A model generated the notes under the pieces. That model was not told where the DNA came from and made no database searches. It was given only the letters and a program-made list of their open reading frames with translations. A stretch of 64,000 bases of DNA from Bradyrhizobium diazoefficiens (GTDB taxonomy: Bacteria; Pseudomonadota; Alphaproteobacteria; Rhizobiales; Xanthobacteraceae): assembly GCF_016616885.1 (NCBI RefSeq), contig NZ_CP067102.1, positions 4,740,501-4,804,500 on the forward strand, read 5' to 3'. Numbering within the stretch: the first letter of the stretch is position 1; each line of letters opens with the position of its first letter. Shown here piece by piece: positions 41,690-49,718 of the stretch. The position numbers and the translations under genes were made by a program.

Positions 41690-41991
41690 GACAAATGAAA
41701 ACCACGTCGGAAAACGACGCGCGTCCGGCGATAGCGCCGATCCGAATTTCTCCCCTTTCGGTTGCCCCGTTAGACCGGAAGAATCGTCTAACTCCACGCG
41801 ATCAGTTGGCGAGGATCCCCTTCAAAGGACAAGCCGCCGCATCAAGCCTCGCCAAATTTCGATATCGTTTCCAGCTGCGACAGCGGTGCATTCATACCTG
41901 GACGCCCGAGATCTAAATTTCAAATTAACGCCTCTGGGGCGGAATGAAGGGCGTTGATTGGTCAAAATTTATTTGAGTACAGGCCCCTGCC

Positions 41992-43098
41992 ATGATGGCA
42001 AATTCGCCTGCTGATATTCTGGTCGAGCTCGAACAGGCGGTCGCAACGTGTCCGCCTGACCGTTGCGGTCGCATCCTCTCCGGTATTGTGCAGTTGCTCA
42101 CGGGCAGCGGCGACCGATCTCAGGAATTGCTCTCGGGTGTCGTCGATGGCGTTTTGCTGCGCCTGACGGAACGGGTCGAAGTCCGCGCACTGACCCAGCT
42201 CAGCGCCACACTTGCCGCCCTTACGATGGCTCCCCCCGAGACATTGCGGCGTCTCGCCTCCCACGACGATCCCGACGTGGCGTGTCCCGTCCTACTCAAA
42301 TCGCAGGCACTCTCCGCAGCCGACCTTGCGGTGATCGCGGCTTCATGCGGCGAGCCGCAGCAACGCGCGATCGCCACCCGCAACTGCGTCGAGCCTGATG
42401 TGACCGAGGCGCTGATCAAGCGTGGTGGCTCGATCTGTCTTGAGTTGATCAAGAACCCAGGAACCAAATTTTCCGAGGCGGCTTATGCCGCGCTGATCAC
42501 CAGGGCGGAGCAAGACGACGAGATTGCGAAGGCACTGGCGCTCCGACCCGGCACACCCGACCTGGTCGTGCGGAGATTGCTCTCGGCCTCACCCGGCAAG
42601 ACAGCCGCGGCCAAGCCCAGCGCGTCCTCCGTTCCTTCCGCACAGGCCGCGGCGCCGACTCCGCCAAAGCCGCCCTCCTCGACCGACTATGCGAGCGCAA
42701 GGCCGGAGATCGTCGCGCTCAACCGCATCGGCAAGCTCAACGATTCCACGGTGAACCGCTTCGCGATCCGCGGCGAGACGGCCAATCTGTTCACGGCGCT
42801 GTCGGTGCTGTCCGGGGCTCCGATCGAGATCGTCGAGCACGTCATGACCGACGACGATTGCGAGGGCCTGGTCATGGCCTGCCGGGCGTCGCGCCTGAAC
42901 TGGGCGACCACGCTCGCGATCCTGTGCAATCGCAGCGGTACGCGGCTCTCCTTCGCCGAACGCGAACGCGCGCAACACATCTTCGAGACGCTTCTTTTGT
43001 CGACCAGCCAATGGACGGTGCGCTGGGGGGAAATCGCAGCAGGCGCCAACACAAGCGATCAGGGAAATCGCGGCGCGAAAATGGGGGTTAGCCGATGA
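41992..43098 (+). CDS. DUF2336 protein
   Basis: 368 aa of helical repeats: LRRLASHDDPDVACPVLLKSQALSAADLAVIAASCGEPQQRAIATRNCVEPDVTEALIKRG is the DUF2336 signature, with HEAT-like repeats continuing through IKNPGTKFSEAAYAALI and, after a Pro/Ser linker (about 205-235), ENLFTALSVLSGAP-like repeats. Cytoplasmic; function unknown, though DUF2336 proteins are common near motility and signalling genes in alphaproteobacteria. Its end overlaps the PilZ gene by 4 bases, so a c-di-GMP link is suggested. Confidence 0.82.
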   Translation: MMANSPADILVELEQAVATCPPDRCGRILSGIVQLLTGSGDRSQELLSGVVDGVLLRLTERVEVRALTQLSATLAALTMAPPETLRRLASHDDPDVACPVLLKSQALSAADLAVIAASCGEPQQRAIATRNCVEPDVTEALIKRGGSICLELIKNPGTKFSEAAYAALITRAEQDDEIAKALALRPGTPDLVVRRLLSASPGKTAAAKPSASSVPSAQAAAPTPPKPPSSTDYASARPEIVALNRIGKLNDSTVNRFAIRGETANLFTALSVLSGAPIEIVEHVMTDDDCEGLVMACRASRLNWATTLAILCNRSGTRLSFAERERAQHIFETLLLSTSQWTVRWGEIAAGANTSDQGNRGAKMGVSR

Positions 43099-43415
43099 GG
43101 TTCGACGGTCGCAAGGCGCTACGCGTACGGATGGATCACAAGCAGGCTGTCAATCTGATGGGCTCGGACGGCACCTGGCGGCGCAGCTGCGTGCTGCTCG
43201 ACGTGTCGCAGACCGGCGCCAAGATCGAGGTCGAAGGCACGCTCGACGTCCTCCAGGCCAAGGAGTTCTTCATGCTGCTGTCGTCGACAGGCCTCGCCTA
43301 CCGGCGCTGCGAGCTGGTCTGGATCGACGGCACCATGGCCGGCGTGCACTTCATCAACGCGGGCAGCAAGAGGAAATCGGCGAGCGCGAAGGTGGGCGCC
43401 GCGCAGACCAAGTAG
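43095..43415 (+). CDS. PilZ domain protein
   Basis: 106 aa. The start overlaps the DUF2336 stop (ATGA), so translation is coupled. RSCVLLDVSQTGAKIEVEGTL is the PilZ D-x-S-x-x-G-A motif; RRCELVWIDGTMAGVHFI is the closing strand pair with G-V-x-F. The N-terminal R-x-x-x-R c-di-GMP switch is only loosely present (RKALRVRM), so binding is likely but not certain. Probably acts with the DUF2336 protein. Confidence 0.85.
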   Translation: MRFDGRKALRVRMDHKQAVNLMGSDGTWRRSCVLLDVSQTGAKIEVEGTLDVLQAKEFFMLLSSTGLAYRRCELVWIDGTMAGVHFINAGSKRKSASAKVGAAQTK

Positions 43416-43504
43416 AAGGCGCTGGTCATATCCTTCAAGGAGGTCGCACTCTCACGCTGAGCGCGCGCTAAACCAGCGGGCGGATCATGACATCACGGGT
43501 GCGC

Positions 43505-43711
43505 CTAGTGCGTCGCCCGGTATTTGATGTGGCGCGGGATCGAGCGGCCGGCCAGTCCTTCGGCGAGCAGCTTCATGTCCTCACGCCGGCCACTGCAGAC
43601 CAGCCTGCTGAACTCTTCAGGAGTAAAAGGAAGACTGGGATCATCATCATCGATCGGACGCCGCATCCGCGGACCGAAGAACCGTCGAACCAGGCTAGCC
43701 AGCCGCCGCAT
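43505..43711 (-). CDS. Small basic hypothetical protein (68 aa)
   Basis: Start at 43711 (MRRLASLVRRFFGPRMRRPIDDDD) with GAGGAA upstream. A basic amphipathic N-terminus is followed by an acidic stretch and PFTPEEFSRLVCSGRREDMKLLAEGLAGRSIPRHIKYRA. Could sit at the membrane face. No family recognised. Confidence 0.55.
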   Translation of the reverse strand: MRRLASLVRRFFGPRMRRPIDDDDPSLPFTPEEFSRLVCSGRREDMKLLAEGLAGRSIPRHIKYRATH

Positions 43712-43845
43712 GTCAATTTCCTCGCGCCAGCAACAAACCCTTGAGTCCGAGTATTGTTCCTCCTGCACGATTGAGATTGCAAGGGGCCGTAACGAGTCCG
43801 CACGAAAAATTTCGTGAGGGAATAATCTCCTCCCGCCTCTCCGTG

Positions 43846-44523
43846 TCAGTCGGCAAAACCGACGTAGCGGACGAACGCGTCATTGCCCTCGCGATCCGAA
43901 CGCACGGCGTTCGCGGCAAAGTTGTCGTCGGGATAGCCAATCGCGACGCAGGTCATGATGACCTCGTCCTCGGGAATCTGTGCGACCTCGCGCACGATGT
44001 CGGAGCGCATGATGCCCTGCCCGTTGATCACCGAGCCGAGCCCGTGGTCCCAGGCTGCCAGCACGATGCCGTAGCAGAGTGCGCCGAGATCGAAATGGCA
44101 AACGGCGCCGGGATCGAGCACGCGGTCATAGGTCAGCACCAGCGAAACCGGCGCGTCGAACTGGCGGAAGCCGCGCAGCACCCAGTCCTGCCGCATCGGC
44201 TTGTCGTCGCGCGCAATCCCCATCGCGCTGAACAGCTTCTTGGCGATGTCGACCTGGCGGGTGCGATGCACGCCCTGGTACTCGCCATGGCTGATAATGT
44301 CGCGCCTGACCTTGGCGCCGCCGACCATCTCCTCCATGTTGCGGCAGCGCAGCTCTCCCAGCGGGCTGCCTGTCAGCACATGAACATGCCAGGGCTGGGT
44401 GTTCATCGACGACGGTGCGCGCTTGGCGCTGTCGATGATCGCCTCGACCACGGCGCGCGGCACCGGCTGCTGCTTGAAACCGCGCACGCTGCGGCGCGAC
44501 TGGACCAGCGCTTCGAATTCCAC
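43846..44523 (-). CDS. Nitroreductase family protein
   Basis: 225 aa with a GTG start at 44523 (GGAGG, 7-nt spacing). QSRRSVRGFKQQPVPRAVVEAIIDSAKRAPSSMNTQPWHVHVLTG is the FMN-binding N-terminal signature; FDLGALCYGIVLAAWDHGLGSVINGQ and EVIMTCVAIGYPDD are the later conserved blocks. FMN enzyme that reduces nitro compounds, quinones or flavins with NAD(P)H. Divergent from the esterase gene at 44649. Confidence 0.92.
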   Translation of the reverse strand: MEFEALVQSRRSVRGFKQQPVPRAVVEAIIDSAKRAPSSMNTQPWHVHVLTGSPLGELRCRNMEEMVGGAKVRRDIISHGEYQGVHRTRQVDIAKKLFSAMGIARDDKPMRQDWVLRGFRQFDAPVSLVLTYDRVLDPGAVCHFDLGALCYGIVLAAWDHGLGSVINGQGIMRSDIVREVAQIPEDEVIMTCVAIGYPDDNFAANAVRSDREGNDAFVRYVGFAD

Positions 44524-44648
44524 CTCAAGGCCTCCCTGCCCGTTCATTCATCTCTACGACGTCTGCAACACGTCGCCGGTTGCCGATGCGGCGCGCGAAA
44601 TCTATGCTAACGGCCAAGCAAGACCAAGAACCCCGTGAGGACCCGATC

Positions 44649-45611
44649 ATGCCCGCACCGCTCGATCCCGTCATCGCCCAGATCATTCCGCTGCTGCCGC
44701 TGCGCGATCCCATGACGATGACGCCACAGAGCGCCCGCGATTCCTTGCGCGCACTGGCTGCCTCGCGCGCGGCCGTGCCGCCGCCGTCCGTCGATACTGT
44801 GCAGGATATCAAGGTGAAGGGGGGCGCGGGCCCGCTCGATGCGCGCGTCTATCGCGTTGGCAGCGCGCCCGCGCCCAGTGTTGTGTTCTTTCACGGCGGC
44901 GGCTGGGTCGCGGGCGACCTCGAGACCCACGACCGGCAGGCGCGCAATCTTGCGATCGAGACCGGCGCGGTGGTGGTCTCCGTCGACTATCGCCGCCCGC
45001 CGGAAACACGTTTTCCCGGCGCCTTCGAGGACGCCTTCACGGCTGCGAGAGACGTGTTCAACCGCGTCGCGGAATTTGGCGGTGATGCAAAGCGTCTTGG
45101 TGTTGCCGGTGACAGCGCCGGCGGCAATCTCGCCGCCGCGACCGCGATCGCCTGCCGCGATGCCGGCATCAAGCTCGCCGCCCAGCTCCTGGTCTATCCC
45201 GTGACCGACGTCGTGGGCGGCTATGCCGACGCGCGCGAGAACGCGCGCTTTCCATCGCGCGCCGAGAATGCCGAAGGCTACTTCCTCTCGCGTGCCGTCA
45301 TGGAATGGTTCGCCGGCCATTATCTCGCGGATGCCGGTCACGCCACCGACTGGCGGGTCTCGCCGCTGCGTGCCGCCTCGCTCGCAGGCCTTGCGCCCGC
45401 GGTCGTGACCACCGCCTGGTTCGATCCGCTGCGTGACGAAGGCGCAGCCTATGCGCGGGCGCTGGAGGCCGCCGGCGTGCGGGTAAAGCATCATGAGGGC
45501 GCCGGCCTGATCCACGGCTATTTCGGCCTCGGGGACGCCTCCGAGGTCGCCCGTGCCGAAGCGCAGCGTGCACGCGCCGACTTCAAGGCGTTGCTCACGC
45601 ACGGGGTCTAG
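44649..45611 (+). CDS. Alpha/beta hydrolase, hormone-sensitive-lipase type
   Basis: 320 aa from MPAPLDPVIAQ with GAGG upstream. VVFFHGGGWVAGDLETHD is the H-G-G-G oxyanion motif; VAGDSAGGNLAAA holds the nucleophile Ser in G-D-S-A-G; WFDPLRDEGAAYA provides the Asp and GLIHGYFGL the His. Cytoplasmic carboxylesterase of family IV. Substrate unknown. Confidence 0.9.
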   Translation: MPAPLDPVIAQIIPLLPLRDPMTMTPQSARDSLRALAASRAAVPPPSVDTVQDIKVKGGAGPLDARVYRVGSAPAPSVVFFHGGGWVAGDLETHDRQARNLAIETGAVVVSVDYRRPPETRFPGAFEDAFTAARDVFNRVAEFGGDAKRLGVAGDSAGGNLAAATAIACRDAGIKLAAQLLVYPVTDVVGGYADARENARFPSRAENAEGYFLSRAVMEWFAGHYLADAGHATDWRVSPLRAASLAGLAPAVVTTAWFDPLRDEGAAYARALEAAGVRVKHHEGAGLIHGYFGLGDASEVARAEAQRARADFKALLTHGV

Positions 45612-45726
45612 AGACCCGGGCGGACAAAAATCCGCAGTCGGTCGTGCCTCGGCCCCGATCCTGCTTGATTGCGCCACGATTCCGGGCTCCAATCCGCACA
45701 CCATCTTTTGGTTTAGGGAGACACCC

Positions 45727-45975
45727 ATGATGAAGCGAATTTTCCTGGCTGCGATCGTTGCCACCTTTGCAGCGGGCTCGGCCCTTGCAGACGACACCTG
45801 CGAGAGCAAGGCGGTCGGCAAGGACGGCAAGGCGCTCGCCGGCGCAGCCAAGACCTCGTTCATGAAGAAGTGCAAGGAAGACGCCTGCACGCCCAAGGCC
45901 GTTGGCTCCGACGGCAAGCCGCTCGCCGGCGCTGCCAAGAACAGCTTTATGAAGAAGTGCGAGATGGGCGCCTGA
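45727..45975 (+). CDS. Exported PsiF-repeat protein
   Basis: 82 aa. TTAGGGAG precedes ATG. Signal peptide MMKRIFLAAIVATFAAGSALA, then two PsiF repeats (KALAGAAKTSFMKKCKED and KPLAGAAKNSFMKKCEMG), each with K-x-L-x-G-A-x-x-x-x-F-M-x-x-C. In Escherichia coli PsiF is induced by phosphate starvation; no pho box was seen here. Periplasmic; function unknown. Confidence 0.85.
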   Translation: MMKRIFLAAIVATFAAGSALADDTCESKAVGKDGKALAGAAKTSFMKKCKEDACTPKAVGSDGKPLAGAAKNSFMKKCEMGA

Positions 45976-46022
45976 TCGCTGCGAATTCGTTGCTTCTTTA
46001 GCGAGCAACGCTCCACAAACTC

Positions 46023-46063
46023 CGTCATGGCCGGGCTTGTCGAGGACAAGCCCAGGCATGACG
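46023..46063. repeat. CGTCATGgCCGGG palindromic repeat
   Basis: CGTCATGGCCGGGCTTGTC pairs with GACAAGCCC-AGGCATGACG around a 3-nt loop. A half copy is at 12147-12172. It lies downstream of the PsiF-repeat gene. Confidence 0.75.
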
Positions 46064-46209
46064 ACAAAGGCCGCCTCCTCGCGCAGCACGCCCAAACCAA
46101 ATCATCTGATGACATCACAACCCTAGACAGAAGCCGTCGGCTGACGGATCATGGAATGCTGAGCGAATTGGGGCGCATCGATTAGTTTTTCCAGGAAAGG
46201 GACGTCAAG

Positions 46210-47301
46210 ATGTGGCAACTTCGAGTGCGTAACCAGATCATGGCGACAGTGAGCTTGCTCTTTGCGCTGCTCATCAGTTTTGACGTCGCGAATGCAAGGG
46301 GCCCCGGTCTGCCCAACGTCATGGTTCTCGCGACCGGTGGCACGATCGCCGGCACCGGGGCGAGCAGCACGACCGTGGTCGGTTATACAGCAGCGACGGT
46401 GGGCATCGAGACCCTCCTGAACGCCGTCCCCGAACTGAAGACGGTGGCCAACGTCAAAGGCGAGCAGGTTTTCCAGATCGCCAGCGAGAACATGAACAAT
46501 GACTACTGGCTGAAGCTTGCCAAGCGCGTCAACACGCTCCTCGCGCAGGACGACGTCGACGGGATCGTGATCACGCACGGCACCGATACGATCGAGGAAA
46601 CCAGCTATTTCCTGGACCTGGTGGTCAAGAGCCGGAAGCCTGTCGTCATCGTCGGCGCGATGCGGCCATCGACCGCGATCAGCGCGGACGGCCCGATCAA
46701 CCTCTTCAATGCCGTGATCCTCGCAGGCAGTGAAGAAGCCGTCGGCAAGGGCGTGCTCGTCGCTCTCAACGATCAGATCAACGCTGCGCGCGAGGTCACC
46801 AAGAACAACACCTCGACGGCTGACACCTTCCGCACGCCCGAACTCGGCTTTCTCGGCTACATGCAGGGCAACAAGCCGTACTTCTATCGCCAATCGACGC
46901 GCCGGCACACCGCGGACTCCGAATTCGACGTCTCTAACCTCGATACCCTGCCGCAAGTCGATATCGTCTACGGCTACGCCAACATGAACCGGGTCGCGGT
47001 CGACGCTTTTGTCGCCGCCGGCGCCAAGGGGATCGTGCATGCCGGCGTGGGCGATGGCAGTCTGGCCCGGCCCGCGGTCGAGCCGGCTCTCGACGAGGCC
47101 CACAAGAAGGGTGTCGCGATCGTTCGCAGCAGCCGTGTCGGCAACGGTATCGTCGCGCGCAATGGCGAAGCCAAGGACGACGAACACGACTTCATCGTCT
47201 CGGATACGCTCAATCCGCAAAAGGCGCGCATCTTGCTGATGCTGGCGCTGACCAAGACGACCGACAGCAAGGAGATCCAGCGGATGTTCTACACTTACTA
47301 G
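46210..47301 (+). CDS. Periplasmic type II asparaginase (glutaminase-asparaginase)
   Basis: 363 aa. Signal peptide about residues 1-29 (MATVSLLFALLISFDVANA). VMVLATGGTIAGTG carries the nucleophilic Thr, and GIVITHGTDTIEETSYFLDL the second Thr-Asp pair; GGTIAGTGASSTTVVGY is the mobile lid. The C-terminus IQRMFYTY matches the family's usual end, so the protein is complete although an IS630 element begins inside its stop codon. Hydrolyses asparagine, and possibly glutamine, in the periplasm for nitrogen supply. Confidence 0.93.
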   Translation: MWQLRVRNQIMATVSLLFALLISFDVANARGPGLPNVMVLATGGTIAGTGASSTTVVGYTAATVGIETLLNAVPELKTVANVKGEQVFQIASENMNNDYWLKLAKRVNTLLAQDDVDGIVITHGTDTIEETSYFLDLVVKSRKPVVIVGAMRPSTAISADGPINLFNAVILAGSEEAVGKGVLVALNDQINAAREVTKNNTSTADTFRTPELGFLGYMQGNKPYFYRQSTRRHTADSEFDVSNLDTLPQVDIVYGYANMNRVAVDAFVAAGAKGIVHAGVGDGSLARPAVEPALDEAHKKGVAIVRSSRVGNGIVARNGEAKDDEHDFIVSDTLNPQKARILLMLALTKTTDSKEIQRMFYTY

Positions 47302-48566
47302 ACGACCGATTCCGTGAACTTGGCAGTGATGGAACGGGAGGCATGTTCGTGGATTCCTCGTTTGCGATTGACTGAACGAGGAGTTTCACCATGGCAGGAT
47401 GGCGGCAAGCGGTCGAGTTGGCGATGACCGATGAGGAGATTGAAAGGTTGACGGCTGTTTCGCGGTCGAGGACCGAACCGGCGAGCCGGGTGTCGCGGGC
47501 CGCGATGCTGCTTGCCTACCGTGAGAACCCGTCGTTCTTTGCGGTGGGACAAGGACTTGGCGCTCATCATCAGACGGTCCAGCGCTGCGTCGAGCGGGCG
47601 ATGGCTGATGGTGCATTGGCGGCGCTCGACGACCGCCCGCGACCGGGCAAGGAGCCGGTGATCACGCCGGAGGCCAAGGCTTGGCTGGTGTCTTTGGCGT
47701 GCGACAAGGCCAAGGACCATGGCTATCCGCATGAGATGTGGACGACGCGACTGCTGGCACGCCATGCGCGCGAGCACGGCCCGCGGGCCGGGCATGCGTG
47801 TTTGGCCAGATTGGTCCAGGGCACGGTGTGCAAGATACTCGGCAAAGAGGAAATCAAGCCACACAAGGTGCGTTACTATCTTGAAAACCGCGACGCCGAG
47901 TTCGAGCAGAAGATGGCGGAGGTGCTGTGCATCTATCGCGAGGTCCAGATTTTGAAAAAGGCCGCTGCCAAGTCGAAGAAATCGGGCAAGCCGGTGACGA
48001 TCGTCTCCTACGACGAAAAGCCGGGGATCCAGGCCATTGCGACAACGGCGCCGGATCTGCCGCCCGTGCCAGGCGTCTATCCGGCCTTTGCGCGGGATCA
48101 TGAGTACAAACGCCATGGCACGCTCAGCTTGTTGGCCGGGATCGATTTGCTGACCGGGAAGGTCCACGCCCTCGTGAAGGACCGCCACCGCAGCCGAGAG
48201 TTCATCGAATTCCTCAAGCTTCTCGATGCCGCCTATCCGGCCAGGACCGCGATCAAGTTGATCTTGGACATTCATTCGGCACACATCTCGAAAGAAACCA
48301 GGGCCTGGCTCGAGACACGACCGGCAGGCCGCTTCGAATTTACGTTCACGCCCAAGCACGGCTCCTGGCTCAACCTCATCGAAGGCTTCTTCTCCAAGTT
48401 CGCCCGTTCGGTCCTGCGTCACATCCGGGTGACCTCCAAGCACGAGCTTAAGGAGCGCATCATCTCGGGAATTGACGACGTCAATCGCCATCCTGTCGTC
48501 CACACCTGGTCCTACAAACTCGCCGAGGCCGCTTGATATGATTCAAACCAAGAAAACGCTGACCTA
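47299..48566. mobile_element. Complete IS630-family insertion sequence
   Basis: About 1264 bp between two TA dinucleotides (47299-47300, 48565-48566), the target duplication expected of IS630 elements. The ends GACGACCGATTCCGTG and, on the other strand, GGTCAGCGTTTTCTTG match at about 10 of 16 positions, a weak inverted repeat. It carries one intact transposase gene. The left TA is part of the asparaginase stop codon; excision would restore TAC-TAG. Confidence 0.8.
47391..48536 (+). CDS. IS630 family transposase
   Basis: 381 aa; AGGAG precedes ATG. N-terminal helix-turn-helix DNA-binding part (SRVSRAAMLLAYRENPSFFAVGQGLGAHHQTVQRCVERAMADG), then the DDE catalytic domain: VSYDEKPGIQA (D1), LILDIHSAHIS (D2, with the His of D-x-x-x-x-H), and HGSWLNLIEGFFS (E). 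All three acidic residues are present and the frame is unbroken, so the element may still be active. Confidence 0.93.
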   Translation: MAGWRQAVELAMTDEEIERLTAVSRSRTEPASRVSRAAMLLAYRENPSFFAVGQGLGAHHQTVQRCVERAMADGALAALDDRPRPGKEPVITPEAKAWLVSLACDKAKDHGYPHEMWTTRLLARHAREHGPRAGHACLARLVQGTVCKILGKEEIKPHKVRYYLENRDAEFEQKMAEVLCIYREVQILKKAAAKSKKSGKPVTIVSYDEKPGIQAIATTAPDLPPVPGVYPAFARDHEYKRHGTLSLLAGIDLLTGKVHALVKDRHRSREFIEFLKLLDAAYPARTAIKLILDIHSAHISKETRAWLETRPAGRFEFTFTPKHGSWLNLIEGFFSKFARSVLRHIRVTSKHELKERIISGIDDVNRHPVVHTWSYKLAEAA

Positions 48567-48584
48567 GAGCAACGTGCTGTCGCC

Positions 48585-49460
48585 CTACTCCCGCCTAAAG
48601 CGGTAGTCGAACGCGGCGCCGAGCGGCTTGATCAGGCCGACGGTCGGCGCCGGAAAATGAATCGGCAGGATCAGCGTGTCGGTGTCGGCGACGGAAGCGA
48701 AGAACTTCCGCCGCGACACCGCCGACTGTTTTGCATCCCAATCGGGCTTCGCCGACCAGTCCGGCTCGCGACACTGGATCTGGTGATGCATGAGGTCGCC
48801 GGCGACCACCGCGCGCTGCCCCTTCGAGAAGATGTTCACGCAGCAATGGCAGGGCGAATGCCCCGGCGTCAGCGTCAACGTCACGGTATCGTCCAGCGCA
48901 TAGTCGTCGTCGACCAGCAGCGCCTGCCCCGCCTCGACGATCGGCAGGCAATTGTCGCGAAACACCGTGCCGGGCGGGTTGTTACCCCTGGCATTCTCGG
49001 CTTCCCAGGCCGCGTACTCGCCTTTGTGAAAGACGTATTTCGCGTTCGGAAATGTCGGCACCCAGCGGCCGTGGCGCAAGGTGGTGTTCCAGCCGGTATG
49101 GTCGATGTGCAGATGCGTACAGAAGACGTAGTCGATCTGCTCGAAGCCGATATCCAGCGCGAACAGTTCGTTGCGCCAGCGCTCCTTGCCGGGAAAATCG
49201 AACGGCGGCGGATGGCCCTTGTCCTCGCCGGTGCAGGTGTCAACCAGAATGGTGTAACGCGGCGTGCGCACGACAAACGTCTGATAGGTGATAACCATCA
49301 TGCCGCGCGCGGCGTCGAACACCTCCGGCTCCATCGTCGGCAGATGGTGCCTGAACACGCCGTCGTCATACGCCGGGAAAAAATCTTGCGGCCGCCGCCA
49401 CGGCCCTTCCCGCTCGATCACCGCATCGATGGTGATGTCGCCGACCCTCAGCTGCTTCAC
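48585..49460 (-). CDS. Metallo-beta-lactamase-fold hydrolase
   Basis: 291 aa with a GTG start and GGAGG upstream. CTHLHIDHTGWN is the H-x-H-x-D-H zinc motif; TLTPGHSPCHCCVNIFSKGQRAVVAGDLMHHQIQ gives the next His and Asp ligands, and LPIHFPAPTVGLI the last His. Soluble, without signal peptide. The family includes lactonases and other hydrolases; substrate unknown. Its end lies 18 bases beyond the IS630 element. Confidence 0.9.
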   Translation of the reverse strand: MKQLRVGDITIDAVIEREGPWRRPQDFFPAYDDGVFRHHLPTMEPEVFDAARGMMVITYQTFVVRTPRYTILVDTCTGEDKGHPPPFDFPGKERWRNELFALDIGFEQIDYVFCTHLHIDHTGWNTTLRHGRWVPTFPNAKYVFHKGEYAAWEAENARGNNPPGTVFRDNCLPIVEAGQALLVDDDYALDDTVTLTLTPGHSPCHCCVNIFSKGQRAVVAGDLMHHQIQCREPDWSAKPDWDAKQSAVSRRKFFASVADTDTLILPIHFPAPTVGLIKPLGAAFDYRFRRE

Positions 49461-49718
49461 GCGCCCCTCCCCCGATTTTTCTCAAGCCTAACGAACGGGT
49501 TCGCAGCGTTCAAGGCGCGAGAGCGCAGGCCTGCACTGCCGCGTTCCCTTCAGTCGCGCAACGGAGACTGAATTGGACCCTTGCGACAGAGATCGCGTAG
49601 CGACGCAGACGCGTCGCCCAAGCGTCATACGCGCGTCGTCGGCCGCACTCGATAATCCACGTGTCATTCCAGGTGAAATGCGCACAGATTGTGCAGCAAA
49701 AAAACACGGGGCAGCCAC

